This document shows positions 14,641 to 22,073 of a DNA stretch of 53,502 nt, piece after piece. The notes beneath the pieces are model-generated. The model made no database searches, had not been told where the DNA came from, and worked only from the letters and a program-made list of their open reading frames with translations. Position 1 is the stretch's first letter. Each line of letters opens with the position of its first letter. Made by a program: the position numbers and the translations under genes. The DNA comes from Terriglobia bacterium (GTDB lineage: Bacteria; Acidobacteriota; Terriglobia; JAIQFV01): the NCBI GenBank assembly GCA_020073085.1, contig JAIQFV010000024.1, positions 1-53,502 of the forward strand, read 5' to 3'.

Positions 14641-15354
14641 ATGCCCCACGACACTCATTTTTTCGGCAAAGGGATTTTCCATGCACTGGACGGGAAGCTC
14701 CAGGAGTTTCGCGAGAAGAGAGTCGATCCTGAGATAAACGGCCGATATGAGTTGATTCTTTCGACCGAGTGGGCCTCCAACGACTGTCAGCTGGATGAAG
14801 TACCGGCATCCCAACTGGAAAGGGCCATTGAAAATCATCAAGACGCAACCGCCCTCCTCATGTCACGCCCTGAGGCGATTGTCCAAGTCCTCCCTCTGAT
14901 CAAGGACGTCCATTCGATGATGATGGAAGGTCTCAGTGATGAGGCCGGGCAGTTCCGCAGCGGTGGAATCGCCCCGCTCTCCGTCGATCACCAGCCGCCC
15001 GATGCCGACGGGATTGAGGCGGCGATGGGTCGGCTTGAGGAGTGGGTTTCGGCGGACAGCTTCCTGGAATTGCATGCCGTTCAACGGACTGCTCTGGTGC
15101 TTGTCCGTCTTCTCGATATTTATCCATTCACCGACGGGACCCCTCGCACCTGTCGCGTTATGGCCAGCTCCTGCTTGATTTCGGCTGAATTTCCTCCGGC
15201 GATTTTTCAATTCAGGGAGGCCTCCTTGTATCAGCAGGCCATTCATTCGGGCTTGGCGATGGATACGACCGGGCTGACGGCCCGAATCGCTGCCTCCGTC
15301 GTCCGCACCTTGGACTATTGCCTCACGGGAACCCTTCCATCCCCGGTAACTTGA
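14641..15354 (+). CDS. Fido-fold protein with degenerate Fic catalytic motif
   Basis: 237 residues from ATG 14641, the first base after the repeat array; there is no ribosome binding site, and a TTG at 14632 lies in the repeat. The order resembles Fic proteins: a helical N-terminus, FRSGGIAPLSVDHQ at the substrate-flap position, MGRLEEWV, HAVQRTALVLVRLLDI, then YPFTDGTPRTCRVMAS at 161-176 where active Fic enzymes have HPFxDGNGRxxR. The catalytic His is Tyr161, and the N and second G of DGNGR are Thr and Pro. The Asp and Arg positions remain. AMP transfer is unlikely; it may be a pseudoenzyme or a decaying gene. Family call is inference from motif order. Confidence 0.6.
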   Translation: MPHDTHFFGKGIFHALDGKLQEFREKRVDPEINGRYELILSTEWASNDCQLDEVPASQLERAIENHQDATALLMSRPEAIVQVLPLIKDVHSMMMEGLSDEAGQFRSGGIAPLSVDHQPPDADGIEAAMGRLEEWVSADSFLELHAVQRTALVLVRLLDIYPFTDGTPRTCRVMASSCLISAEFPPAIFQFREASLYQQAIHSGLAMDTTGLTARIAASVVRTLDYCLTGTLPSPVT

Positions 15355-15378
15355 CACCCCGTTTATTCGGAGTAGAAT
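15351..15378 (+). promoter_or_regulatory. sigma-70-type promoter for the riboswitch-controlled transport operon
   Basis: TTGACA (15351-15356), a 16-nt spacer and TAGAAT (15373-15378). It overlaps the stop of the Fido-like gene and sits about 35 nt before the riboswitch aptamer. Confidence 0.7.
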
Positions 15379-15414
15379 GGGCGGGCTCGATAGCAAGGTA
15401 AGCAAGTGAGATGT

Positions 15415-15552
15415 GAGATCCGTGCCGCCTAAATCCGCCGACTGCGGATGTGGGGGAACCGTAGAAGAGGGGTGAATCCCCGGCCTTTGAGCCGGGGAAG
15501 AGTACTTTCAAGCTCGAACCCGTCAGCTAACCCCGCCGGCGAATGAAGATTC
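15415..15552 (+). ncRNA. c-di-AMP riboswitch (ydaO-yuaA class)
   Basis: The aptamer shows the class-specific segments in order: GCCGCCTAAATCCG at the 5' side, GGGGGAACCG (15452-15461), GGGGTGAATCCCC (about 15469-15481), a variable hairpin CCCCGGC...GCCGGGG, and the hallmark CGAACCCGTCAGCTAAC (15515-15531) followed by CCCCGCCGGC closing the base. The ydaO RNA class senses cyclic di-AMP and generally shuts off downstream potassium and amino-acid transporters or cell-wall genes when the ligand is bound. It is followed by a terminator at 15568-15589 and a transporter gene, the standard arrangement. Confidence 0.9.
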
Positions 15553-15567
15553 CTGGGATCTTTACCT

Positions 15568-15589
15568 GATCGGCGCGATCGATTTTTTT
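15568..15589 (+). terminator. riboswitch expression-platform terminator
   Basis: GATCG (15568-15572), loop GCG, CGATC (15576-15580), then GA and seven T residues. An outer pair GATTCCTG / CAGGAATC (15548-15555 with 15589-15596) encloses it and could be the alternative fold. Being just downstream of the aptamer, it fits a transcriptional OFF switch. Confidence 0.7.
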
Positions 15590-15815
15590 CAGGAATCAAA
15601 AAATTTGGAAGGGCATGATTGAAATCAGGGAATCCATATGTCCACAGCCACCCTGTGGATTTTTTTTGCCTATTCACTGAAGCAGCTCGGGGTGGCTCGA
15701 GACGATCCCCGGGGGCTCTTTTCCAGATGGCCGAACGCAGAGGGGTGCCGGCCTTCCCATTCTTGCTTTGGAGCGCACCCGTGTTCAATTCTAGATCCCG
15801 AGTAAGGAGTTGCCC

Positions 15816-17417
15816 TTGAGCACTCATGCGCCACAGGCTCCAGGTGAAGCCGTCGAGCTCCGGCGTGATGTGACCATCTGGGGGTCCTTCATGTGGGGCT
15901 ACGCGGATGTCGGGGCCGATATCTACACGGCCCTCGGTCTGGTCATTGCGGCCTCGCAGGGGATGGCGAGCGTGGCGTTTGCCATCGCTGGGCTGGTTTA
16001 TATCTGCATCGGACTGGCTTACACCGAGCTTGCCTCGGCATATCCTGTGGCGGGCGGCGGCCATTACTTCGCACTGCGCGGTCTCGGCGATTTCTGGGGA
16101 TTTGTGGCGGGCTCCGCCCTCCTGCTCGATTATACAATTGATATTTCACTCTTTGCCGTGGCCTCCGCAGGGTATTTCCTTTCTTTCTGGTCCAAGATCG
16201 TGACGCATGCCGACCGGGTCAAGCACAATATCCAGTTCACCGCGAACTTTGTTGTGTACGACTGGGTCATGGTCGTGGTGGCGCTGGGCTTGATCCTGTT
16301 TTTGGTCTGGCTCAACATCCGCGGAATGAAGGAATCGTCCCTGTTCAACGAGATTCTCGGAGCAATCGATATCGTGACGGAATCCATGCTGGTCATGTGC
16401 GGCTTTCTTTTTGCCTGGAAGCCGGAGCTGATCATTTCTCAATTTCTCGAAACGTGGCGGCATTTTGATCTGCATCAATTTGCCTACGGGACCTCTCTGG
16501 GCATCATCTGTTTTGTGGGTCTGGAGTCGATCTCCCAGGCAGCGCAGGAGACCCGCCGTCCTGCCACCATCATTCCCCGGACTTCCATTACCCTCATCTT
16601 CACCGTCTTCATTTTTGCCGTGGCGTTCTCCAACCTGAGCCTCGGGGTTTCCAGCTGGCAAAGTTTCAGGGATCACCTGGAGGACCCGGTGGCCTTTCTG
16701 GCGACGCTCATCCCGTTCATTGGGATCATTGCCGGTCCCTTTGCCGCATTTCTGGGCATGACCATCCTCGCGATCTCCGCCAATTCAGGGATCATGAGCG
16801 CCTCCCGGCTCACTTTTTCAATGAGTCAACTGAAACTGTTGAGCCCCTGGTTTGATAAAGTCCATCGGCGATACCGCACGCCCGCACGGACCATCATGTT
16901 CTTCTCGGGCTTAGGCATCTTGTTCGTTGTCGCTTCGGCCTTTACGCCCCAAATCATCGACACCCTGGGCAACATGTATGCTTTTGGCGCGACCCTGGGG
17001 TATATCATCGTGTTCATCTCATTGATCAAGCTGCGATTCGCCGATCCTTACACACCGCGGCCGTACAGGGTCCCGCTGAACCTCCCTTGGAAGCGTGATG
17101 AGGGTCGGGCGATTCAGATCCCGATCCTGGGCTTTATTGGTGCGTTGGGCGTGAGCATGATATTCTTTTTTGTAGTCTACACTCACGCCATTGGGCGCAT
17201 CGCAGGGCCGGCCTGGGTCATTCTGTGTTTATCGTATTATCTCTATTATCGCCGGAGGATTGGATTGCCCATTCTGGGAAGCGTCAAGCACAACTGGGAG
17301 CAGGAGCAAATCCAGGTGCTGACGTCGGCGGAGGAATTTGATTTGCTGGAACAATACAAGCTGGCACTCCTCGAGCGCGACAAGATGCTCCGGAAGAGAG
17401 CTGAGACAACGCCGTGA
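15816..17417 (+). CDS. APC-superfamily permease, probable KimA-like K+ or amino-acid importer
   Basis: 533 residues from TTG 15816, chosen because AAGGAG (15804-15809) lies 6 nt ahead; the TTG at 15810 would touch it. About twelve membrane helices follow, beginning IWGSFMWGYADVGADIYTALG with the Gly-rich unwound first helix of APC transporters, then ELASAYPVAGGGHYF, a conserved family segment. The hydrophilic C-terminus (about 60 residues) is cytoplasmic. The founding ydaO gene of Bacillus, under the same riboswitch class, encodes the APC-fold potassium importer KimA. With a Usp protein and a TrkA-type protein downstream, potassium is the likelier substrate here (inference). An amino-acid substrate is the alternative. 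Confidence 0.85.
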   Translation: MSTHAPQAPGEAVELRRDVTIWGSFMWGYADVGADIYTALGLVIAASQGMASVAFAIAGLVYICIGLAYTELASAYPVAGGGHYFALRGLGDFWGFVAGSALLLDYTIDISLFAVASAGYFLSFWSKIVTHADRVKHNIQFTANFVVYDWVMVVVALGLILFLVWLNIRGMKESSLFNEILGAIDIVTESMLVMCGFLFAWKPELIISQFLETWRHFDLHQFAYGTSLGIICFVGLESISQAAQETRRPATIIPRTSITLIFTVFIFAVAFSNLSLGVSSWQSFRDHLEDPVAFLATLIPFIGIIAGPFAAFLGMTILAISANSGIMSASRLTFSMSQLKLLSPWFDKVHRRYRTPARTIMFFSGLGILFVVASAFTPQIIDTLGNMYAFGATLGYIIVFISLIKLRFADPYTPRPYRVPLNLPWKRDEGRAIQIPILGFIGALGVSMIFFFVVYTHAIGRIAGPAWVILCLSYYLYYRRRIGLPILGSVKHNWEQEQIQVLTSAEEFDLLEQYKLALLERDKMLRKRAETTP

Positions 17418-17449
17418 CCGCCTCAGGCAGCCAAGGTCGAGGATCCGTG

Positions 17450-17722
17450 ATGAAAGATATTCAAAGCAGTCCGGTTGAACCCGGGGGCAGGCTCCCCTGG
17501 TCGGATCGGTTCAAATGGTTGAATGCCTATATTTTCATCCTCTGTGGTATCGTGATGATTTATCGCACCTACCGCTCACCCGCGACCTGGCTGGTTATGC
17601 TCACCGGCATTTTGTTCCTTGTATTCGGTGTCTATCGACTGCGGCTAATTCGCCGTGTACTGGATAGAGAGCACCCTTTGCCGATGGCAAGGGAGAAGGG
17701 CCGCGTGTCTTCCCGGTTTTGA
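17450..17722 (+). CDS. small two-helix membrane protein
   Basis: 90 residues from ATG 17450 (GAGGATCC upstream); a GTG at 17414 overlapping the previous stop is an alternative. After a polar N-terminus come two membrane helices, YIFILCGIVMIYR and TWLVMLTGILFLVFGVYRL, joined by a short TYRSPA turn, then a basic tail. No family recognised. Lying 32 nt after the permease and 7 nt before the Usp gene, it is probably cotranscribed with them and may be a small subunit or anchor of the transport module. Confidence 0.6.
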   Translation: MKDIQSSPVEPGGRLPWSDRFKWLNAYIFILCGIVMIYRTYRSPATWLVMLTGILFLVFGVYRLRLIRRVLDREHPLPMAREKGRVSSRF

Positions 17723-17729
17723 CAAGACC

Positions 17730-18323
17730 ATGCCTCCATCACTCGCTTTACATCCCCTGGGTATCTTCATCGCAGTCGTCTTCTTCGTCTCGATGTCCTC
17801 GATCCTGTGGTGGATGCTTCATCCGCCACCCCAGCTTGAGGCGGCAGTTGCGAAAGCGCGCCGCTCCATCAGCGCCCTGCGCCGCATCATGGTCACAACG
17901 CGCGGCATGCGGTACGATGACCGGGCCGTCGAACTGGCGTGCCGGTTAGGGCAAGAGCAGAAGTCGGAGATTGTTGTTACTTACATCATTGAGGTGCCTC
18001 TGACGCTGCCGCTGGGCATCACGCTGGACCAGGAAGAAACCAAGGCGCAGGAAGCGGTGACCCGGGCCGCGAATATCGTGAAGCTCCACGCGCTGCCGGC
18101 CAAGAAGAACATCGAGCGCGATCGCGAGGCGGCGCGCGGAATTTTGCGGGCGGCCAAGGAAATGGATGTCGACCTCCTGATCCTCTCCATTGATCCGCAC
18201 AAGACCGCCCTGAAGAAATTTGCCGGAAAGACGACAGAACGGATCCTGAGCGACGCGCCCTGCGAAGTCATCGTGGACCATATTCCGGTGAGCGAGTTAG
18301 CCCTGAGCCCGCCGCAGGCCTGA
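17730..18323 (+). CDS. membrane-anchored universal stress protein (UspA family)
   Basis: 197 residues from ATG 17730; the longer open frame overlaps the preceding gene and is rejected. One membrane helix (about 9-30, IFIAVVFFVSMSSILWWML) is followed by a Usp domain about 48-190: RRIMVTTRGMRYDDRAVELA, strand EIVVTYIIEVPL, VDLLILSIDP and SDAPCEVIVDH. The ATP-binding Gly-x2-Gly-x9-Gly-Ser signature is not visible (the segment is DPHKTALKKFAGKTTE), so it is likely of the non-ATP type. A Usp domain tethered at the membrane beside a permease and a TrkA protein suggests a regulatory role in ion transport. Confidence 0.75.
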   Translation: MPPSLALHPLGIFIAVVFFVSMSSILWWMLHPPPQLEAAVAKARRSISALRRIMVTTRGMRYDDRAVELACRLGQEQKSEIVVTYIIEVPLTLPLGITLDQEETKAQEAVTRAANIVKLHALPAKKNIERDREAARGILRAAKEMDVDLLILSIDPHKTALKKFAGKTTERILSDAPCEVIVDHIPVSELALSPPQA

Positions 18324-18402
18324 GGCCTGGGTTTTCGGAGACCCCGAAATCCCCGGGTTTTCACGGCGTCGTGGGAGCCGAGAAAGGGAACGGAAAGAAT
18401 TC

Positions 18403-19557
18403 ATGCGAATCCTCATTGTGGGTTTTGGACGGGTGGGGACCCAGCTTGTCCAGCAACTCAACCCCAAGGAACACGAGGTCATCGTCATTGACCAGGAGCG
18501 CCATCTGGCCGATCACCCGCTGGCTTCAGTGCCCACCCGCCTCATTATTGGCGACGCGATCGATGCCGAGGTGCTACGCGAAGCGGGCATTGAAGACGCG
18601 GAGGTTCTGTTTGCGACGACGCGCGACGAAAACACCAATCTGATGGTCGCCCAGATGGCTCGAATAGTCTTCAATGTTCCCAAGGTGCTCGCCATGATAT
18701 ACGACCCCAGCCGCGAATTGAGTTACCACGAGGCCGGGATCGAGACCTTTTGCCTGACCGTGGCGGGTGCTCAGTACCTGGCCTCCCAAATCACGAAATC
18801 CCCGCTGTCGGATCTCAAGGGGGCCTGGAAGAAGGCGCACGACGAGATGATCAAGCAGGTCAAGGAGCCCGTCAAGAGCGTGGCGACGCAGGGGGGAAAT
18901 TATTACATCATCATCCTGGGCGGGAGCCTGGTGGGGTATTACCTCGCCCGGAATTTAATGGCAAAAGGGCATGAGGTGACCATCATCGAGGACGACCCGG
19001 AAAAATACAACGCCATTATTCATCAGATCGACTGCAACGTTATTTTTGGAGACGGGTCCACCACACCCATCCTCGAACAGGCGGGCGCGAACCGGGCGGA
19101 TGTATTCCTGGCAGTAACGAACCACGATCACGACAACCTGATTGCCTGCCAGGTGGCGAAATCCCGGTTCGGCGTCAAGAAGACCATCGCCCGCGTGAAG
19201 AACCCGAGGAATGAGCCGATCCTTCAACGGCTGGGCGTGGACGTGACGGTCAGTTCCACCGGCATCATCGCGCAGATGATCGAGCGGGAACTACCGATGA
19301 GCACCATCAAGACGCTCCTGGACTTTAAGGCAAGCCAGTTGGAAATGGTGGAATACGATTTGGAAGACAAGTCTCCGGTGATTGGCCGGCAGATCCGGCA
19401 GCTCACGATGCCCAAGGATTCCAATATCGTCACCATCTTGCGCGCCAAGGATGCAGTCGTACCGCGCGGCGATACCGTTTTTGCCCGGGACGATGTGGTC
19501 CTGGTCCTCATGAAGGAAGCCGTTGAACCCGAGGTGAGACGGGTCTTGTTGGGATAA
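18403..19557 (+). CDS. TrkA-type potassium regulator with two RCK units
   Basis: 384 residues. The first TrkA-N Rossmann domain opens with ILIVGFGRVGTQLVQQL and holds GDAIDAEVLREAGIEDAEVL. A linker leads to the second NAD-binding domain at about 168 (YYIIILGGSLVGYYLARNLM, GDGSTTPILEQAG). The C-terminal RCK_C domain covers about 305-384 (MPKDSNIVTILRAKDAVVPR, DTVFARDDVVLVLM). The two-domain plan is that of TrkA, which gates TrkH-type potassium channels by NAD(H) binding; some RCK_C domains bind c-di-AMP. No TrkH channel gene is in the window, so it may instead regulate the riboswitch-controlled permease. AAAGGGAACGGAAAGAATTC precedes the start. Confidence 0.88.
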   Translation: MRILIVGFGRVGTQLVQQLNPKEHEVIVIDQERHLADHPLASVPTRLIIGDAIDAEVLREAGIEDAEVLFATTRDENTNLMVAQMARIVFNVPKVLAMIYDPSRELSYHEAGIETFCLTVAGAQYLASQITKSPLSDLKGAWKKAHDEMIKQVKEPVKSVATQGGNYYIIILGGSLVGYYLARNLMAKGHEVTIIEDDPEKYNAIIHQIDCNVIFGDGSTTPILEQAGANRADVFLAVTNHDHDNLIACQVAKSRFGVKKTIARVKNPRNEPILQRLGVDVTVSSTGIIAQMIERELPMSTIKTLLDFKASQLEMVEYDLEDKSPVIGRQIRQLTMPKDSNIVTILRAKDAVVPRGDTVFARDDVVLVLMKEAVEPEVRRVLLG

Positions 19558-19563
19558 CCGCTC

Positions 19564-20661
19564 ATGCAGATTGCGATCATGGGCATCCGGGGCATTCCGG
19601 CGAACTATGGCGGGTTCGAAACGTTCGCCGAGGAGTTGGGCTGGCGACTGGCTGCGCGGGGGCATGAGGTCACCGTCTACGGCCGGTCCCATTACGTCGA
19701 TCCCAACCTTACTTCCTACCGCGGGGTTCACCTCACCGTCCTGCCGACAATCCGGACCAAGTACTTTGATACAGTTGTCCATACCTTTCTTTGTGCCCTC
19801 GATTCCCTCAGTAAGAACTACGACTGCGTGCTGATCTGCAACGCCGCCAACGCCCTTTTTTCCTGGGTGCCGCGTCTCACTGGGGCGCGGGTGGCACTCA
19901 ACGTGAATGGGTTGGAACGCAAGCGCAAAAAATGGAATGCGGCCGGGCGTTTTTACTACCGTATTTCCGAGCGGCTTTCCACCCTGCTCCCCGACGCTAT
20001 TGTGACCGACGCCGTGGCCATTCAGGAATACTACCTTTCCCGCTACGGCGCTGATTCAACCTTCATCCCTTATGGGGCCACCGTGGAGCATGACGCGAGC
20101 GAGGGGACCCTCACCCGCCTGGGCCTCGAGCCGAAACGCTATTTCCTTTATGTGAGCCGTCTCGAGCCTGAAAATAATGCCCATCTTGTCATTCGCGCGT
20201 ATGAAAAGGCCGACACCCGGCTGCCGCTGGTGATCGTGGGCGATGCCCCCTACAGCGCCGACTATGTGTCCGGTCTGAAGACCACCCGGGATCCCCGCAT
20301 CCGTTTTGCAGGCGCCGTCTACGGCCTGGGCTATCATGAACTGCAGGCGAATGCGCTGTGCTATATTCATGCCACGGAGGTGGGAGGCACCCATCCCGCC
20401 CTGGTGGAGGCGATGGGCCACGGCAACGCCGTCATTGTTCACGATACCGCTGAAAATGAGGAGGTCGTGGGGGAGGCGGGGATTCTCTTGGACATGAACG
20501 AGGAGGCGAAGTTGGTGGAGGCGTTGCAGGGGATGGCCGACGGGAAATTCGACGTGCACCGGCTTGGCATGCTGGCACAACAGCGCGTCGAGAGCGGTTA
20601 TTCCTGGGATGCCATCACTACGGCTTACGAAAAACTGTTTGACTCCCTCATGAGAAACTAG
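19564..20661 (+). CDS. GT4 glycosyltransferase with DUF1972-type N-terminus
   Basis: 365 residues, 6 nt after the TrkA stop, so probably on the same transcript. The N-terminus IAIMGIRGIPANYGGFETF is the characteristic opening of DUF1972 glycosyltransferases. The acceptor half has LNVNGLERKRKKWN. The donor half has RYFLYVSRLEPENNAHLVI, and ATEVGGTHPALVEAMGHGNA provides the Glu-x7-Glu-like nucleotide-sugar motif. Many members are rhamnosyl- or mannosyltransferases of polysaccharide synthesis; the actual sugar is unknown. It opens the glycan region and acts in the cytoplasm at the membrane surface. Confidence 0.85.
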   Translation: MQIAIMGIRGIPANYGGFETFAEELGWRLAARGHEVTVYGRSHYVDPNLTSYRGVHLTVLPTIRTKYFDTVVHTFLCALDSLSKNYDCVLICNAANALFSWVPRLTGARVALNVNGLERKRKKWNAAGRFYYRISERLSTLLPDAIVTDAVAIQEYYLSRYGADSTFIPYGATVEHDASEGTLTRLGLEPKRYFLYVSRLEPENNAHLVIRAYEKADTRLPLVIVGDAPYSADYVSGLKTTRDPRIRFAGAVYGLGYHELQANALCYIHATEVGGTHPALVEAMGHGNAVIVHDTAENEEVVGEAGILLDMNEEAKLVEALQGMADGKFDVHRLGMLAQQRVESGYSWDAITTAYEKLFDSLMRN

Positions 20662-20787
20662 ATACTTTAACTGTCTTGGGATTTATACACCGCTGAGACG
20701 CAGAGGACGCTGAAGTTGTGGGGTTAAAGCTCCGGTAGCCTAGGCATCTTTTTTGCCGGGCGCTTTTGCGGGCATTCACACAAGATC

Positions 20788-20814
20788 CCCCGGTGAGAAG
20801 AGCGCTCACCGGGG
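20788..20814. repeat. perfect 10-bp palindrome between GT4 and rmlC-like genes
   Basis: CCCCGGTGAG (20788-20797) and CTCACCGGGG (20805-20814) flank a 7-nt loop. A weaker pair, CGCTGAGACGCAGAGG near 20691 and CCTCGGCGTCTCTGCG near 20912, encloses it, so most of the 295-bp gap is a mosaic of extragenic palindromes. No T-run follows the hairpin. Confidence 0.55.
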
Positions 20815-20956
20815 CTACCAAATCATGTATTTTGCGTGAGTGCTGCGAAAGGCCCACGGCACAGAAATCCGCTCCGCAGCGGGCACAGGGGTTACCAAAT
20901 GAGTCGGCGACCTCGGCGTCTCTGCGTTAATAAATGTCCTAAAATAAGGAGAATTA

Positions 20957-21412
20957 ATGATAGACGGGGTTCGAGTCAAGGCGTTGAAGGTTATTCCTGA
21001 TGAACGGGGCCGGTTAATGGAAGTCCTGCGCAATGATGACGATATTTATATCAAGTTCGGCCAGATCTACGTCACGACGGCGTATCCCGGGGTCGTAAAA
21101 GGGTGGCATTATCACAAGAAGCAGATCGATAATTTTGTGGTTGCCCGGGGGATGATGAAGCTGGTGCTTTACGATTCGCGGAAGAAGTCCAAAACTTATC
21201 GCGAAATCAACGAATTCTTCATGGGGGAGCACAACCCGATCCTGGTGCAGATTCCGGCGTGGGTGTTTCATGGATTTAAGTGCATCAGCGAAACCGAGTG
21301 CATCGTCATTAACGCACCGACCGAGGTCTATCATTACAAGAACCCGGATGAATTTCGCGTCCCGTACAACAGCCGGAAGGTTCCGTATGATTGGGATATT
21401 CAGATGGGGTGA
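20957..21412 (+). CDS. dTDP-4-dehydrorhamnose 3,5-epimerase-like cupin
   Basis: 151 residues with a strong AAGGAG site. RmlC epimerises carbons 3 and 5 of dTDP-4-keto-6-deoxyglucose. The cupin core shows DERGRLMEVLR, VVKGWHYHKKQIDNFVVARG (catalytic-His region), LVQIPAWVFHGF and the C-terminal TEVYHYKNPDE / PYDW elements typical of the RmlC family. It is shorter than classical RmlC (about 180), so a relaxed epimerase or a 3- or 5-only epimerase is possible. It pairs functionally with rmlB (22074) and rmlA (8441). A terminator-like hairpin follows at 21689-21714. Confidence 0.8.
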   Translation: MIDGVRVKALKVIPDERGRLMEVLRNDDDIYIKFGQIYVTTAYPGVVKGWHYHKKQIDNFVVARGMMKLVLYDSRKKSKTYREINEFFMGEHNPILVQIPAWVFHGFKCISETECIVINAPTEVYHYKNPDEFRVPYNSRKVPYDWDIQMG

Positions 21413-21414
21413 AT

Positions 21415-22018
21415 GAGGTTTCGGGTGTCAGGCCGAAGGTCCGCCGGCTTTTTGGCGGCTGCCAGGGGGTAGGTAATAGGTGATAGGTAATAGGTGATAG
21501 GTGGTAGGGGAAGGAAGCCAGAAGCCTGAGGCCAGAAGCCAGAAGCCTGAGGCCAGAAGCCAGAAGCCTGAGGCCAGAAGCCAGAGGCCAGAAGCCAGAG
21601 GCCAGAAGCCTGAGGCCAGAAGCCAGACGCCGGAAACCTGAAGTTAGAAATCAGAGCTCGGAAGCCTGAAGCCGGAATTCTTCTGTAGGGGCGCACTGAT
21701 GTGCGCCCTCTTTTAAGTCGGAAGTGAGATAAAAGACAACAGAAGTCAGAAGTCGGTGGTTAGAGGTCAGAAATCGTAGGTTGGAAGTGTGAAGCCGGAA
21801 GCCCGATGTCGGAATTTAGAAATCAGATTCCTGACCGGATAACTAAGAACATAAGAATGAAGAGTCGACCTCTTACTCGGGAGCGAGTAGAACTTCTATC
21901 CGACTTCTGACTTCCGACGTCAGGCTTCTGGTATCCGGCCTCTTGCTTCCGACCTCTGGCGTCGGACTTCCGACTTCCGGTTTCCGGCGTCTGGCTTCTG
22001 GCCTCTGGCTTCGGTTGA
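21415..22018. repeat. composite heptanucleotide arrays in inverted arrangement
   Basis: The plus-orientation part (about 21470-21668) reads TRRTAGG units, the junction TAGGGGAAGGAAGCC, then RGARGCC units. A decayed continuation runs 21715-21832. After a unique piece (about 21833-21892), a minus-orientation array (21893-22016, GACTTCY/GGCYTCY units) follows. The two orientations could pair in RNA. An intrinsic-type hairpin sits within the first part. Frames read through it encode only repeated peptide and are not genes. Confidence 0.88.
21689..21714 (+). terminator. probable intrinsic terminator after the rmlC-like gene
   Basis: GGGCGCAC (21689-21696), loop TGAT, GTGCGCCC (21701-21708), then TCTTTT. 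It lies inside the repeat array, 277 nt after the rmlC-like stop. Confidence 0.55.
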
Positions 22019-22073
22019 GGTCTCAGGGCCACCGCAAGAAAGTATTCGTAGAGCATTTGGCTGGATCGAACTC

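Noticed and set aside
14136-14654. Overlapping 172- to 216-codon minus-strand frames opposite the array
   Set aside because: Ser/Lys/Gln-rich peptide from TTTGAAC and CTTGGAC units; the longer frame also overlaps the Fido-like gene antisense.
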